58,926 nt of DNA from Bacilli bacterium. GTDB taxonomy: Bacteria > Bacillota_I > Bacilli_A > ML615J-28 > CAG-698. Below are positions 9,262-16,290 of the stretch, piece after piece. The notes under the pieces are model-generated. The model saw nothing but the letters and a program-made list of their open reading frames with translations, did no database searches and had not been told where the DNA came from. Position 1 is the stretch's first letter; each line of letters begins with the position of its first letter. The stretch is taken from NCBI GenBank assembly GCA_017450215.1, contig JAFSVH010000070.1, positions 1 through 58,926 of the forward strand, given 5' to 3'. The position numbers were made by a program, and so were the translations under genes.

Positions 9262-10476
9262 TTATTTATTTTTATATTCATCAAACAATGCTTTAAAAGC
9301 AGGAATACTACGTTTAATCATATCGAAAGAAACACAATATGATAATCTAACATAGCCAGTAAATCCAAATGAATCTGATGGTACGATCAATAATTCATGT
9401 TTTTTAGCTCTTTCACTAAAGTTACTAGCACTATCCTCTAATGCTTTCACAAACATGTAAAAAGCACCATCAGGATAAATAGCATCATATCCAATTTTCT
9501 TAAGTTCATTATATAGATAATCTTTATTCTTCTTATATTCATCAATATTAGATGTATAACCTAAAATAGATGGAATCATATATTGGAATAATGCAGGTGC
9601 ACAAACAAAGCCTAAACTTCTTCCAGATCCACAAATAGCTTTATAAACATTAATAGCATCATTACATTTATTAGATACTAAAATATAACCTATTCTTTCT
9701 CCTGGAAGTGAGATAGATTTACTAAATGAATAACATACAATTGCATCATCATAATAATTAGTAACAAAAGGAACCTTATCCATATTATATACAAGTTCAC
9801 GATATGGTTCATCACTAATTAGAAAAATTGGATGATTATATTCTTTTTCTTTCTTATATAATATAGCACTTAAGTTCTTAATATCTTCTTCTGTATATAC
9901 AACACCACTAGGATTATTTGGTGAATTAATCAAAACAGCTTTTGTATTTTCATTTATTGTTCCTTCAAATTTTTCAAAATCAATCTTTAAATCTTCTTCC
10001 CTGCTTTTCACTACTTTCACAATACCATTTGCTTTTTCAATAAAGACTCTATATTCAGGGAAAAATGGAGCAAAGACAATTACTTCATCACTATCGCTTG
10101 CAATCAAAGCATTGAATGTCACTGTTAATGATGCTGCAGCACCACATGTCATATAAATAAGTGAACCTTTCTCACTACAACCATATGTCTTATTTAAATA
10201 TGAAGCAATACTATTTCTAACATTCATATCACCAGGACCAGATGTATAACCATGAAGTAATGTTGCATCAGTATTTTTAATCAAATTTATTAATGTTTCA
10301 TTTACAATATCAGGACAAGGAATTGAGGGATTACCTAAACTATAATCAAATACATTATCCGCTCCTATTTCTTGTTTTCTCTTCTTTCCAAATTCAAACA
10401 ATTCACGGATTGCTGAACCTGTAGCTCCAAGTGCATAGCTTTTATCATTATAATTTTTATGTTCAATATTATTCAT
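9262..10476 (-). CDS. Class I/II PLP-dependent aminotransferase
   Basis: A 404-residue fold-type I aminotransferase of the aspartate/aromatic family. Visible family motifs are NSPNNPSG (residues 184-191), SDEPY (221-225, Asp222 for the pyridine nitrogen), the Schiff-base lysine Lys253 in YSFSKSISLPGERIGY, and the substrate-carboxylate Arg near residue 377 (FTGYVRLSY). Substrate cannot be read from motifs. As the last gene of an operon led by a predicted tyrosine T-box, an aromatic substrate (for instance 4-hydroxyphenylpyruvate with glutamate, giving tyrosine) is the favoured inference. The GGAG ribosome site lies in the last codons of the upstream amidohydrolase, and only four bases separate the genes. 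Confidence 0.9.
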   Translation of the reverse strand: MNNIEHKNYNDKSYALGATGSAIRELFEFGKKRKQEIGADNVFDYSLGNPSIPCPDIVNETLINLIKNTDATLLHGYTSGPGDMNVRNSIASYLNKTYGCSEKGSLIYMTCGAAASLTVTFNALIASDSDEVIVFAPFFPEYRVFIEKANGIVKVVKSREEDLKIDFEKFEGTINENTKAVLINSPNNPSGVVYTEEDIKNLSAILYKKEKEYNHPIFLISDEPYRELVYNMDKVPFVTNYYDDAIVCYSFSKSISLPGERIGYILVSNKCNDAINVYKAICGSGRSLGFVCAPALFQYMIPSILGYTSNIDEYKKNKDYLYNELKKIGYDAIYPDGAFYMFVKALEDSASNFSERAKKHELLIVPSDSFGFTGYVRLSYCVSFDMIKRSIPAFKALFDEYKNK

Positions 10477-10480
10477 AATT

Positions 10481-11338
10481 TTACTCCAAATTTAATAATT
10501 TAATGGCATTACGATATAAGATTTTTTCTTTATCATCATCACTTATGTTAATCTTATTTAAATTTTTAATAATATCTGATGATTTAGTCCAAGGATTATC
10601 ACTACCTGCTAATATCCTATCAACACCATGCTTTATTATTATTTTTTCAAATAATTCATTATCACATAATTTATTAATTTCGCCACTTCTATTTTCCATT
10701 ATTCCAAGGGTCATTGATTCATCCATATAAACATTACATCCTGCTAGTTTTTCATATACTTTATCCCATTCATAAAGACCACCAGTATGTGCAAGGATAA
10801 TTTTAGATGTGTTAACTCCTCTTTCAGTTAATATATCTATCATATTCCTCAAATGACAAGCCCCTGCTCTTTCATCTCCTGGAAAACCAGGATCAAGACC
10901 AGCATGAATAGATACAATAAGATTACGAGATAATGCATATTCTAATATATTAATGTATTTTAACTCATCAATATAGGTATGTTGATAAACTGGATGAAGT
11001 TTAATACCTTTAATATTATTATCGATTAATCTATCGATTTCAGTTTTGTAATCCTCATAATCAGGATGCATTCCACCAAATGATATCAATTTACCTTTAT
11101 ATTTTTCATTTATTTCAATTGCATAATCATTAATATGAATAGTATGTCTAGGATTAGTAATAACTGGAAGACAAATGGATAATTCAATTCCATTTGCTTC
11201 CATATTCTTTATTAATCCACTAGCAGTACCATCATAATAATTAATTGCATTTGCTGAATCACATAAATTCTTTATGGCAAGAGGTGCTACTCGATCAGGA
11301 AAAACATGAACATGAAAATCAATAACTCTATTTTTCAT
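10481..11338 (-). CDS. Amidohydrolase-2 family metal-dependent hydrolase or decarboxylase (285 aa)
   Basis: A TIM-barrel amidohydrolase of the ACMSD/Amidohydro_2 type. Metal and active-site motifs are in the expected order: DFHVH (His9, His11), KLHPVYQH, a SIHAG segment near residue 143, LAHTGG and AGSDNPW near residue 245 (the conserved Asp). Family members hydrolyse C-N or C-C bonds or decarboxylate small acids; the exact reaction is not evident. It sits between the acyl-CoA ligase (four bases upstream) and the aminotransferase (four bases downstream), so translation is probably coupled. The T-box context suggests a substrate linked to aromatic amino acids. A distant relative is encoded divergently at 13485. 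Confidence 0.85.
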   Translation of the reverse strand: MKNRVIDFHVHVFPDRVAPLAIKNLCDSANAINYYDGTASGLIKNMEANGIELSICLPVITNPRHTIHINDYAIEINEKYKGKLISFGGMHPDYEDYKTEIDRLIDNNIKGIKLHPVYQHTYIDELKYINILEYALSRNLIVSIHAGLDPGFPGDERAGACHLRNMIDILTERGVNTSKIILAHTGGLYEWDKVYEKLAGCNVYMDESMTLGIMENRSGEINKLCDNELFEKIIIKHGVDRILAGSDNPWTKSSDIIKNLNKINISDDDKEKILYRNAIKLLNLE

Positions 11339-11342
11339 AATC

Positions 11343-12980
11343 TTATTTAGTAGTTTGAGCTTCTACTAATCTTCCTCCACAATAAATACTTCTTAGTTTT
11401 GGTTTTTCAATCTTTCCAGTTGGATTACGTGGAACATCTGCAAAAATAATCTTACGAGGACGTTTATATCTAGGCATAGATAAACAGAATTTTTCTACTT
11501 CTTCTTCAGTCATAGTCATTCCTTCCTTAACCTCAATAATTGCAGCAGCAATTTCACCTAATCTATCATCAGGAAGTCCAATTACAGCAACATCTTTAAT
11601 CTTATTGTTTGCTCTTAAGAAGTCTTCTATTTGAACTGGATATAAGTTCTCACCACCAGTGATGATAACATCTTTCTTTCTATCTACTAAATAAATGAAG
11701 CCATCCTCATCATACTTAGCCATATCACCAGTATATAACCAATCACCATCAAGAATTTCTTTTGTTGCTTCTTCGTTATTATAATAGCACTTCATAACAC
11801 CAGGTCCCTTAACAGCAAGTTCACCTACAATTTCAGGATTCTTAATTTCATTCTTCTTCTCGTCAACAATCTTTGTTTCCCATAAATATCCTGCTTTACC
11901 AATTGAACCAACTTTATGAACATTTTCAACGCCTAAATGAACACAGCCAGGTCCAATAGATTCAGACAACCCATAATTAGTATCATAATCATGATGTGGG
12001 AATACTGATAACCATCTCTTGATTAAGCTTGGTGGAACTGGTTGAGCACCTACGTGCATAAGTCTCCATTGATCTAATTGATAATCACTCAATTTCACAT
12101 CACCACGTTCAATTGCATCCAAGATATCTTGAACCCATGGAACTAAAAGCCATACAATTGTACATCTTTCTTCACTAACTGTATCTAAAATCCATTCTGG
12201 CTTAACACCCTTTAATAATACTGCCTTACTTCCACTCATCAATGAACCAAACCAATGCATCTTAGCACCTGTATGATATAGTGGTGGAATACATAAGAAG
12301 CAATCATCTTTAACTTGTGAATGGTGATTTTGTTCAGTCAAGCATGAACTATAAATTGCTCTATGAGCATGTAAAATAGCTTTTGGAAAGCCTGTAGTTC
12401 CACTTGAGAAATAGATAGCTGCATCATCATCTAAAGTAAGTTCAATTCTTGGTTTCTCACTTGAGAAATAATCAACTTGACGATCAAAGCTTTCAGCGAA
12501 GCTTGGGGCATCTTCACCAACATAGAACATGTGCTTAATTCCATCTAATGTTTCAAATATTTGTTCAATACGACCGATAAATTCATTACCAAATACTAAA
12601 ATACTAGCTTCAGCAAGTTCAACACAATATTTGATTTCATCAGCTGTATAACGATAATTTAGTGGTACAGCTAAAGCACCTGTTTTCAAAATACCAAAAT
12701 AAATAGGTAACCATTCTAAACTATTCATCAATAGAATTGCTACTTTATCACCTTTCTTAACTCCCTTACAAAGAAGCATATTAGCAAATCTATTAGCTTT
12801 AGTATCAAATTCTTGCCATGTCATTTGTCTACGATATTCGCTACCAAAGCCAGGTTGAATCAAACCATATTCTTTCCAAGTTACATACTTATCTGGCTTC
12901 TTGGCTGGATTAATCTCAACCAAGCAAACATCATCTGGATAATTTCTTGCATTGTTTTCTAAAAAATCAATAATTGTCAT
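11343..12980 (-). CDS. AMP-forming acyl-CoA synthetase (545 aa)
   Basis: An ANL-superfamily acid-CoA ligase. The ATP loop is YFSSGTTGFPK (residues 190-200), followed by the adenylate-binding YGLSE segment, the hinge motif YTGD...GFIYLVDRKKDVIITGGENLYP, and the C-terminal NPTGKIEK with the catalytic lysine. It activates a carboxylic acid with ATP and joins it to CoA in the cytoplasm. The substrate is not predictable by eye; medium-chain or aryl acids are common for this type. It is the first gene of a three-gene operon controlled by the T-box just upstream, with GAGGAGAG as ribosome site. The gene may supply arylacetyl-CoA for IorAB encoded elsewhere in the window (inference). Confidence 0.92.
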   Translation of the reverse strand: MTIIDFLENNARNYPDDVCLVEINPAKKPDKYVTWKEYGLIQPGFGSEYRRQMTWQEFDTKANRFANMLLCKGVKKGDKVAILLMNSLEWLPIYFGILKTGALAVPLNYRYTADEIKYCVELAEASILVFGNEFIGRIEQIFETLDGIKHMFYVGEDAPSFAESFDRQVDYFSSEKPRIELTLDDDAAIYFSSGTTGFPKAILHAHRAIYSSCLTEQNHHSQVKDDCFLCIPPLYHTGAKMHWFGSLMSGSKAVLLKGVKPEWILDTVSEERCTIVWLLVPWVQDILDAIERGDVKLSDYQLDQWRLMHVGAQPVPPSLIKRWLSVFPHHDYDTNYGLSESIGPGCVHLGVENVHKVGSIGKAGYLWETKIVDEKKNEIKNPEIVGELAVKGPGVMKCYYNNEEATKEILDGDWLYTGDMAKYDEDGFIYLVDRKKDVIITGGENLYPVQIEDFLRANNKIKDVAVIGLPDDRLGEIAAAIIEVKEGMTMTEEEVEKFCLSMPRYKRPRKIIFADVPRNPTGKIEKPKLRSIYCGGRLVEAQTTK

Positions 12981-13012
12981 TTTTCTCTCCTCTTTGTTTT
13001 CTAAATATGTAA

Positions 13013-13307
13013 GGACGAAAAAAACGCCCTTAAAAAATTAAGGACGAATAATATCGTGGTACCACCTTATTTTACTATACTTTCACAAGTATAGCCTCAT
13101 TAAGCATTCAAAAATGAAAAGATAATATTACATTTTTTATGCTTCATCAATATAACGGTTGAACCCGTCACATCCTACTTAAAATAATTTTGTTCAGTGT
13201 GCAACATATGGAATGTATTCATATTAATCAATTAAATTGTTTTGCACCAACCAACAACTCTCTTATTAATTAAATTAATATTACTTCTTTCCAATCATAG
13301 TCTTTAT
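13013..13307 (-). promoter_or_regulatory. T-box riboswitch, predicted tyrosine specific (specifier UAC)
   Basis: The minus-strand leader has all T-box parts in order. Stem I contains AGTA on its 5' side, the GAGAG bulge and the GGTTGGTGCAA apical loop. The 3' side of the specifier loop reads GAA-TAC-A (13220-13214): GAA with AGTA forms the loop E motif, leaving TAC (13215-13217) as specifier, hence tRNA-Tyr. Next come an ACGGgttcaaCCGT hairpin in the stem II region, stem III (perfect 8-bp hairpin, 13075-13094), and the T-box core AAGGTGGTACCACG (13055-13068). Its TGGT can pair with a 3' ACCA end, consistent with the A73 discriminator of tRNA-Tyr. The terminator follows. Uncharged tRNA should stabilise the antiterminator and allow transcription of the operon. 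Confidence 0.92.
13018..13046 (-). terminator. T-box attenuator terminator
   Basis: CGTCCTTAA, loop TTTT, TTAAGGGCG (13025-13046, one G-U pair), then seven T on the minus strand. Its 5' arm also serves as the 3' side of the antiterminator. It ends 37 bases before the ligase start codon. Confidence 0.9.
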
Positions 13308-13314
13308 TTATTAG

Positions 13315-13343
13315 ATTTTATCACTCATAAAAAACTTTGTCAA
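13315..13343 (-). promoter_or_regulatory. Promoter of the T-box operon
   Basis: TTGACA (13338-13343), 17-base spacer, TAAAAT (13315-13320) on the minus strand. Transcription should start near 13308, at the foot of T-box stem I. Confidence 0.9.
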
Positions 13344-13383
13344 TAATATACTTTCTTATATTTACATATATTATTTCTTTTTC

Positions 13384-13412
13384 TTGAATTAACATAAAAA
13401 TTATCATAAAAT
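13384..13412 (+). promoter_or_regulatory. Promoter of the divergent amidohydrolase
   Basis: TTGAAT (13384-13389), 17-base spacer, TAAAAT (13407-13412) on the plus strand, back to back with the T-box operon promoter 41 bases away. Confidence 0.75.
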
Positions 13413-13438
13413 AAATATAGATATAGTCTATAAATAAA

Positions 13439-13461
13439 ATCTAGAGATTTTATCTAGAGAT
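13439..13461. repeat. Direct repeat in the 5' leader of the divergent amidohydrolase
   Basis: ATCTAGAGAT occurs twice (13439-13448 and 13452-13461) with three bases between. Each copy holds the palindrome TCTAGA. It lies between the predicted transcription start and the ribosome site, a position suited to an operator. Confidence 0.5.
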
Positions 13462-13484
13462 ACAATCAAAGAAAGGAAGAAAAA

Positions 13485-14594
13485 ATGAAAGATATTAAAG
13501 TTATAGATGGACACATCCATTATTCCCTACCTACAACACCTAAAATGATTTTAGATATGTTAGAAATGACAGAAACTGATATGGGAAATTTAGTTGCTTT
13601 ATATGATAAAAAAAGAGCAAGTGGAACAATTGATTGTTTATATGCAAAAGATGTACTAAAGAATAAATTATATGTTTATGGTGCCAATGATATCACTCAA
13701 TATATCAAAGGTGGTAACATGGGAGAAAAATTAGCAGAACATGTAAAAGATTTAATGGAATGTGGTTGTGATGGAATAAAAATGCTTGAAGGAAAACCAA
13801 CATCAAGGAAAAGATATCCTATTCCTAATTTTGATATACCTGAAATGGATGCTTATTTTGATTATTTAGAAAAAAACAACATCAATGTTGTTTGGCATGT
13901 AAATGACCCAGAAGAATTCTGGGATAGTGAAAAATGTCCAGACTGGGCTAAACGTAGTGGTTGGTTCTATAATGAAACTTTCGTAAATAATGAAGATCAA
14001 TATAATCAAATAGAAAACGTCTTAAAGCGTCATCCTAAATTAACAATTATCTTTGCTCACTTTTATTTCTTATCAACTCAATTAGATAGATTAAGTGCTT
14101 TATTTGATAAATATCCAAACATTGGTGTTGATATCACACCAGGAATTGAATTATTTGAAAATCTATCAAAGAATAAAGAAAAAGGAAGAGAATTCTTTAT
14201 CAAATATCAAGATAGAATCTTCTACGGAACAGATATATCAGGCGATGAAAGTGATAGTATACCTTTTGCAAAGGATGATTCAATAATAAGAGCAAAATTA
14301 TGTCGTGATTTCTTATCTAAAAAGGAATTATTTATGAAAGGTAATCCTGATTCACTTTTAGGTGCCAATGATTTCACTTTACAAGGCTTAGAGCTTGACA
14401 AGGAAATAGTAGACAAGATTCTATATAAAAACTTCTATAGACTAAATAAGGAGCCTAAAAACTTAAATTACAAAGCAATACTTAATGAAATTGAAAAAGA
14501 AAGAGAAAGAATCAAATTTTTAAGTGAATATTATAAATTTGATGCTAGTTTTAAATATTTAGATTTCTTAAAAGATTATTTTAGTAATAAATAA
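13485..14594 (+). CDS. Amidohydrolase family protein (369 aa)
   Basis: Metal-dependent hydrolase of the Amidohydro_2 type. Motifs: VIDGHIHYS (His12, His14 as first metal pair), IKMLEGKP, VVWHVNDPEEFW, IIFAHFYFL and FYGTDISGD (the late Asp). It is longer than the 285-residue relative at 10481, with a helical C-terminal extension of about 60 charged residues. Reaction unknown. GAAAGGA precedes the ATG. Transcribed from its own promoter, back to back with the T-box operon, and closed by its own terminator. Sharing one intergenic region with a gene set that includes a homologue suggests related metabolism, but its own leader has no T-box. Confidence 0.82.
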   Translation: MKDIKVIDGHIHYSLPTTPKMILDMLEMTETDMGNLVALYDKKRASGTIDCLYAKDVLKNKLYVYGANDITQYIKGGNMGEKLAEHVKDLMECGCDGIKMLEGKPTSRKRYPIPNFDIPEMDAYFDYLEKNNINVVWHVNDPEEFWDSEKCPDWAKRSGWFYNETFVNNEDQYNQIENVLKRHPKLTIIFAHFYFLSTQLDRLSALFDKYPNIGVDITPGIELFENLSKNKEKGREFFIKYQDRIFYGTDISGDESDSIPFAKDDSIIRAKLCRDFLSKKELFMKGNPDSLLGANDFTLQGLELDKEIVDKILYKNFYRLNKEPKNLNYKAILNEIEKERERIKFLSEYYKFDASFKYLDFLKDYFSNK

Positions 14595-14601
14595 ATATAT
14601 A

Positions 14602-14643
14602 AAAAACCACTAAGCTAAACGATATCATTGCTTAGTGGTTTTT
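14602..14643. terminator. Bidirectional terminator
   Basis: A 13-bp stem (AAAACCACTAAGC and its complement) with T-runs on both strands. It serves the amidohydrolase on the plus strand and the small lipoprotein on the minus strand. Confidence 0.9.
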
Positions 14644-14680
14644 AATTTAATAATTAATTAATAATTCTAATTAAATAAGA

Positions 14681-15079
14681 TTAGCTAAAATCTTTAACTC
14701 CTTTAGCATCTCCAGTAACAACCCATTTTCCTACTAATTTAATAGGTTTATTTTCACTAGAATTTCCTTTAACTCTATCATATGCTTCTTTTGCTTTTGC
14801 AGATGTTGTAAATAAAGTAGCACTAACATATGCAGTTTCAACATCATCACCAGTAATAGCACCAACAATACCAGATGCTAAATTATAAGTAGCAGATAAA
14901 GTAGCAGCAACACCATCTTCACCGATATCTTCTTCATCTTTTACACTGATTGATACCTTGTATCCTTTGTCTTCTAATTTTGCTTTTGCATCTTGAGCAG
15001 TTTTAGGAGCACATGCAACTAATGTTAAAGCGAATAAACTTAAAAATACAAAACTTAATACTTTTACAATTTTCTTCAT
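14681..15079 (-). CDS. Small lipoprotein of unknown function (132 aa)
   Basis: The signal peptide ends in the lipobox LVAC (Cys23). The mature part is about 109 residues: a short Lys/Ala-rich helix, then alternating hydrophobic residues suggesting a small alpha/beta fold ('DAKAKLEDKGYKV', 'AYVSATLFTTSAKAKEAYDRVK'). This resembles the helix-strand layout of small secreted domains, but I do not recognise a family. Single gene with a clear promoter (15112-15140) and the bidirectional terminator at 14602. Confidence 0.8.
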   Translation of the reverse strand: MKKIVKVLSFVFLSLFALTLVACAPKTAQDAKAKLEDKGYKVSISVKDEEDIGEDGVAATLSATYNLASGIVGAITGDDVETAYVSATLFTTSAKAKEAYDRVKGNSSENKPIKLVGKWVVTGDAKGVKDFS

Positions 15080-15111
15080 TTTTTTATCTTCCTTTCTTTT
15101 TTGGTAATTCG

Positions 15112-15140
15112 ATTATATACCTTTTTTAAAATAAATACAA
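15112..15140 (-). promoter_or_regulatory. Promoter of the small lipoprotein gene
   Basis: TTGTAT (15135-15140), 17-base spacer, TATAAT (15112-15117) on the minus strand. Confidence 0.7.
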
Positions 15141-15158
15141 TAAAACAAATCTTAAAAC

Positions 15159-16217
15159 TTATTCAAATGGATTAAAAGATGTCTGTTTATTTATTCTAAA
15201 ACAGAATTCAACTAATAATTCTATGATATCTTCAATATCTTTCATATCACACACTTCAACTGATGAGTGCATATATCTAAGTGGTATATTTACTAAATAA
15301 CCAACAACACCACCACAACGATCATATATACTATCAAGATCTGTATATGTATTAGATGAATCAACAGTATTTTGAATTTTCATATTTTTATCTTTTGCTA
15401 TCTCTCTTAGTATTTCATCAATTTTATCATTTACTAAAGATCCAATTTCTAAAATTGGTCCACCACCTAATTTAGTTTCACCATGTAAACCTTCTAAATA
15501 ATTCACATCATTAACATAGCTTACATCTAAGACAATAGCTAAATCAGGCTTTACAATATCACAAGCAATCTTAGCCCCTCTTCCAGTTGTTTCTTCACCA
15601 ACTGTAAAAGCAGCATAAAGTCCATTCTCACACCCTTTTTCTTTTGCTCTCCTTAATACTTCTCTTAAAATATATACACTAATTTTATCATCAAGAGCTC
15701 TAGCAGATAATCTATCATTAGCTAAGAGTTGATATGAACTTGCATGTAGTACATAATCACCAATAGAAACTAATTGTTCTGCTTCTTCTTTATTTCTTGC
15801 ACCGATATCAAGTCTTAAATCACTAACTTCAATACCTTTATTCATATTAGGTAAATAGCCAATAATACCACTAGCATTTTCTTTGTTCTTATCTCTAGTA
15901 ATTACTTTAACTTGTTGAGAAATATAAACATAAGGTCTAATATGACCAATACGATTTAACTTGATTAATCCATTATCTAATATTTCATCAACATAAAGTC
16001 CTATTTCATCGATGTGTGCACAAAATAATATTTTCATGTCACTTTTAGGATTAACTACATGAGTGACATTATAATTATGATTACATATTACTTCATCATC
16101 AATATCTTTCATCATATCAATGATTTTCTTTTGCATATTTAATTCTCCACCAGATGGTGAATAATCACTTAATATGTCATATAAAAATTGTCTATTATCA
16201 TTTTTATCTTCTTTCAT
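15159..16217 (-). CDS. M42 family metallopeptidase (glutamyl aminopeptidase / FrvX-like)
   Basis: A 352-residue zinc aminopeptidase. The start is the ATG at 16217 after AAGGAG; the frame extends 16 codons more, across a terminator hairpin, so the longer form is unlikely. Catalytic motifs: CAHIDEIG (His68), ALDDK (Asp176), VGEETTGRGA (Glu208/Glu209), VLDVS (Asp231) and the late RYMHSS histidine. M42 enzymes form large tetrahedral cytoplasmic complexes that trim N-terminal residues from peptides. A terminator stem lies just before its ribosome site, so expression may depend on read-through from the cyclase gene. Confidence 0.93.
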   Translation of the reverse strand: MKEDKNDNRQFLYDILSDYSPSGGELNMQKKIIDMMKDIDDEVICNHNYNVTHVVNPKSDMKILFCAHIDEIGLYVDEILDNGLIKLNRIGHIRPYVYISQQVKVITRDKNKENASGIIGYLPNMNKGIEVSDLRLDIGARNKEEAEQLVSIGDYVLHASSYQLLANDRLSARALDDKISVYILREVLRRAKEKGCENGLYAAFTVGEETTGRGAKIACDIVKPDLAIVLDVSYVNDVNYLEGLHGETKLGGGPILEIGSLVNDKIDEILREIAKDKNMKIQNTVDSSNTYTDLDSIYDRCGGVVGYLVNIPLRYMHSSVEVCDMKDIEDIIELLVEFCFRINKQTSFNPFE

Positions 16218-16230
16218 TTTTTCTCCTTTT

Positions 16231-16270
16231 AAAAAGATAGATGACTTACATTTTTTAAAAATCATCTATC
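16231..16270 (-). terminator. Hairpin with T-run after the cyclase gene, abutting the M42 ribosome site
   Basis: A 9-bp stem GATAGATGA/TCATCTATC (16236-16244 and 16262-16270) followed on the minus strand by TTTTT and at once by AAAAGGAG, the M42 Shine-Dalgarno. It is either a terminator or an attenuator for M42. Confidence 0.7.
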
Positions 16271-16290
16271 CTTTTTCTTAGAACTTTTTC

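Noticed and set aside
14095-14416. Overlapping frames inside the plus-strand amidohydrolase
   Set aside because: Both lie wholly within a well-supported gene and have no ribosome site.
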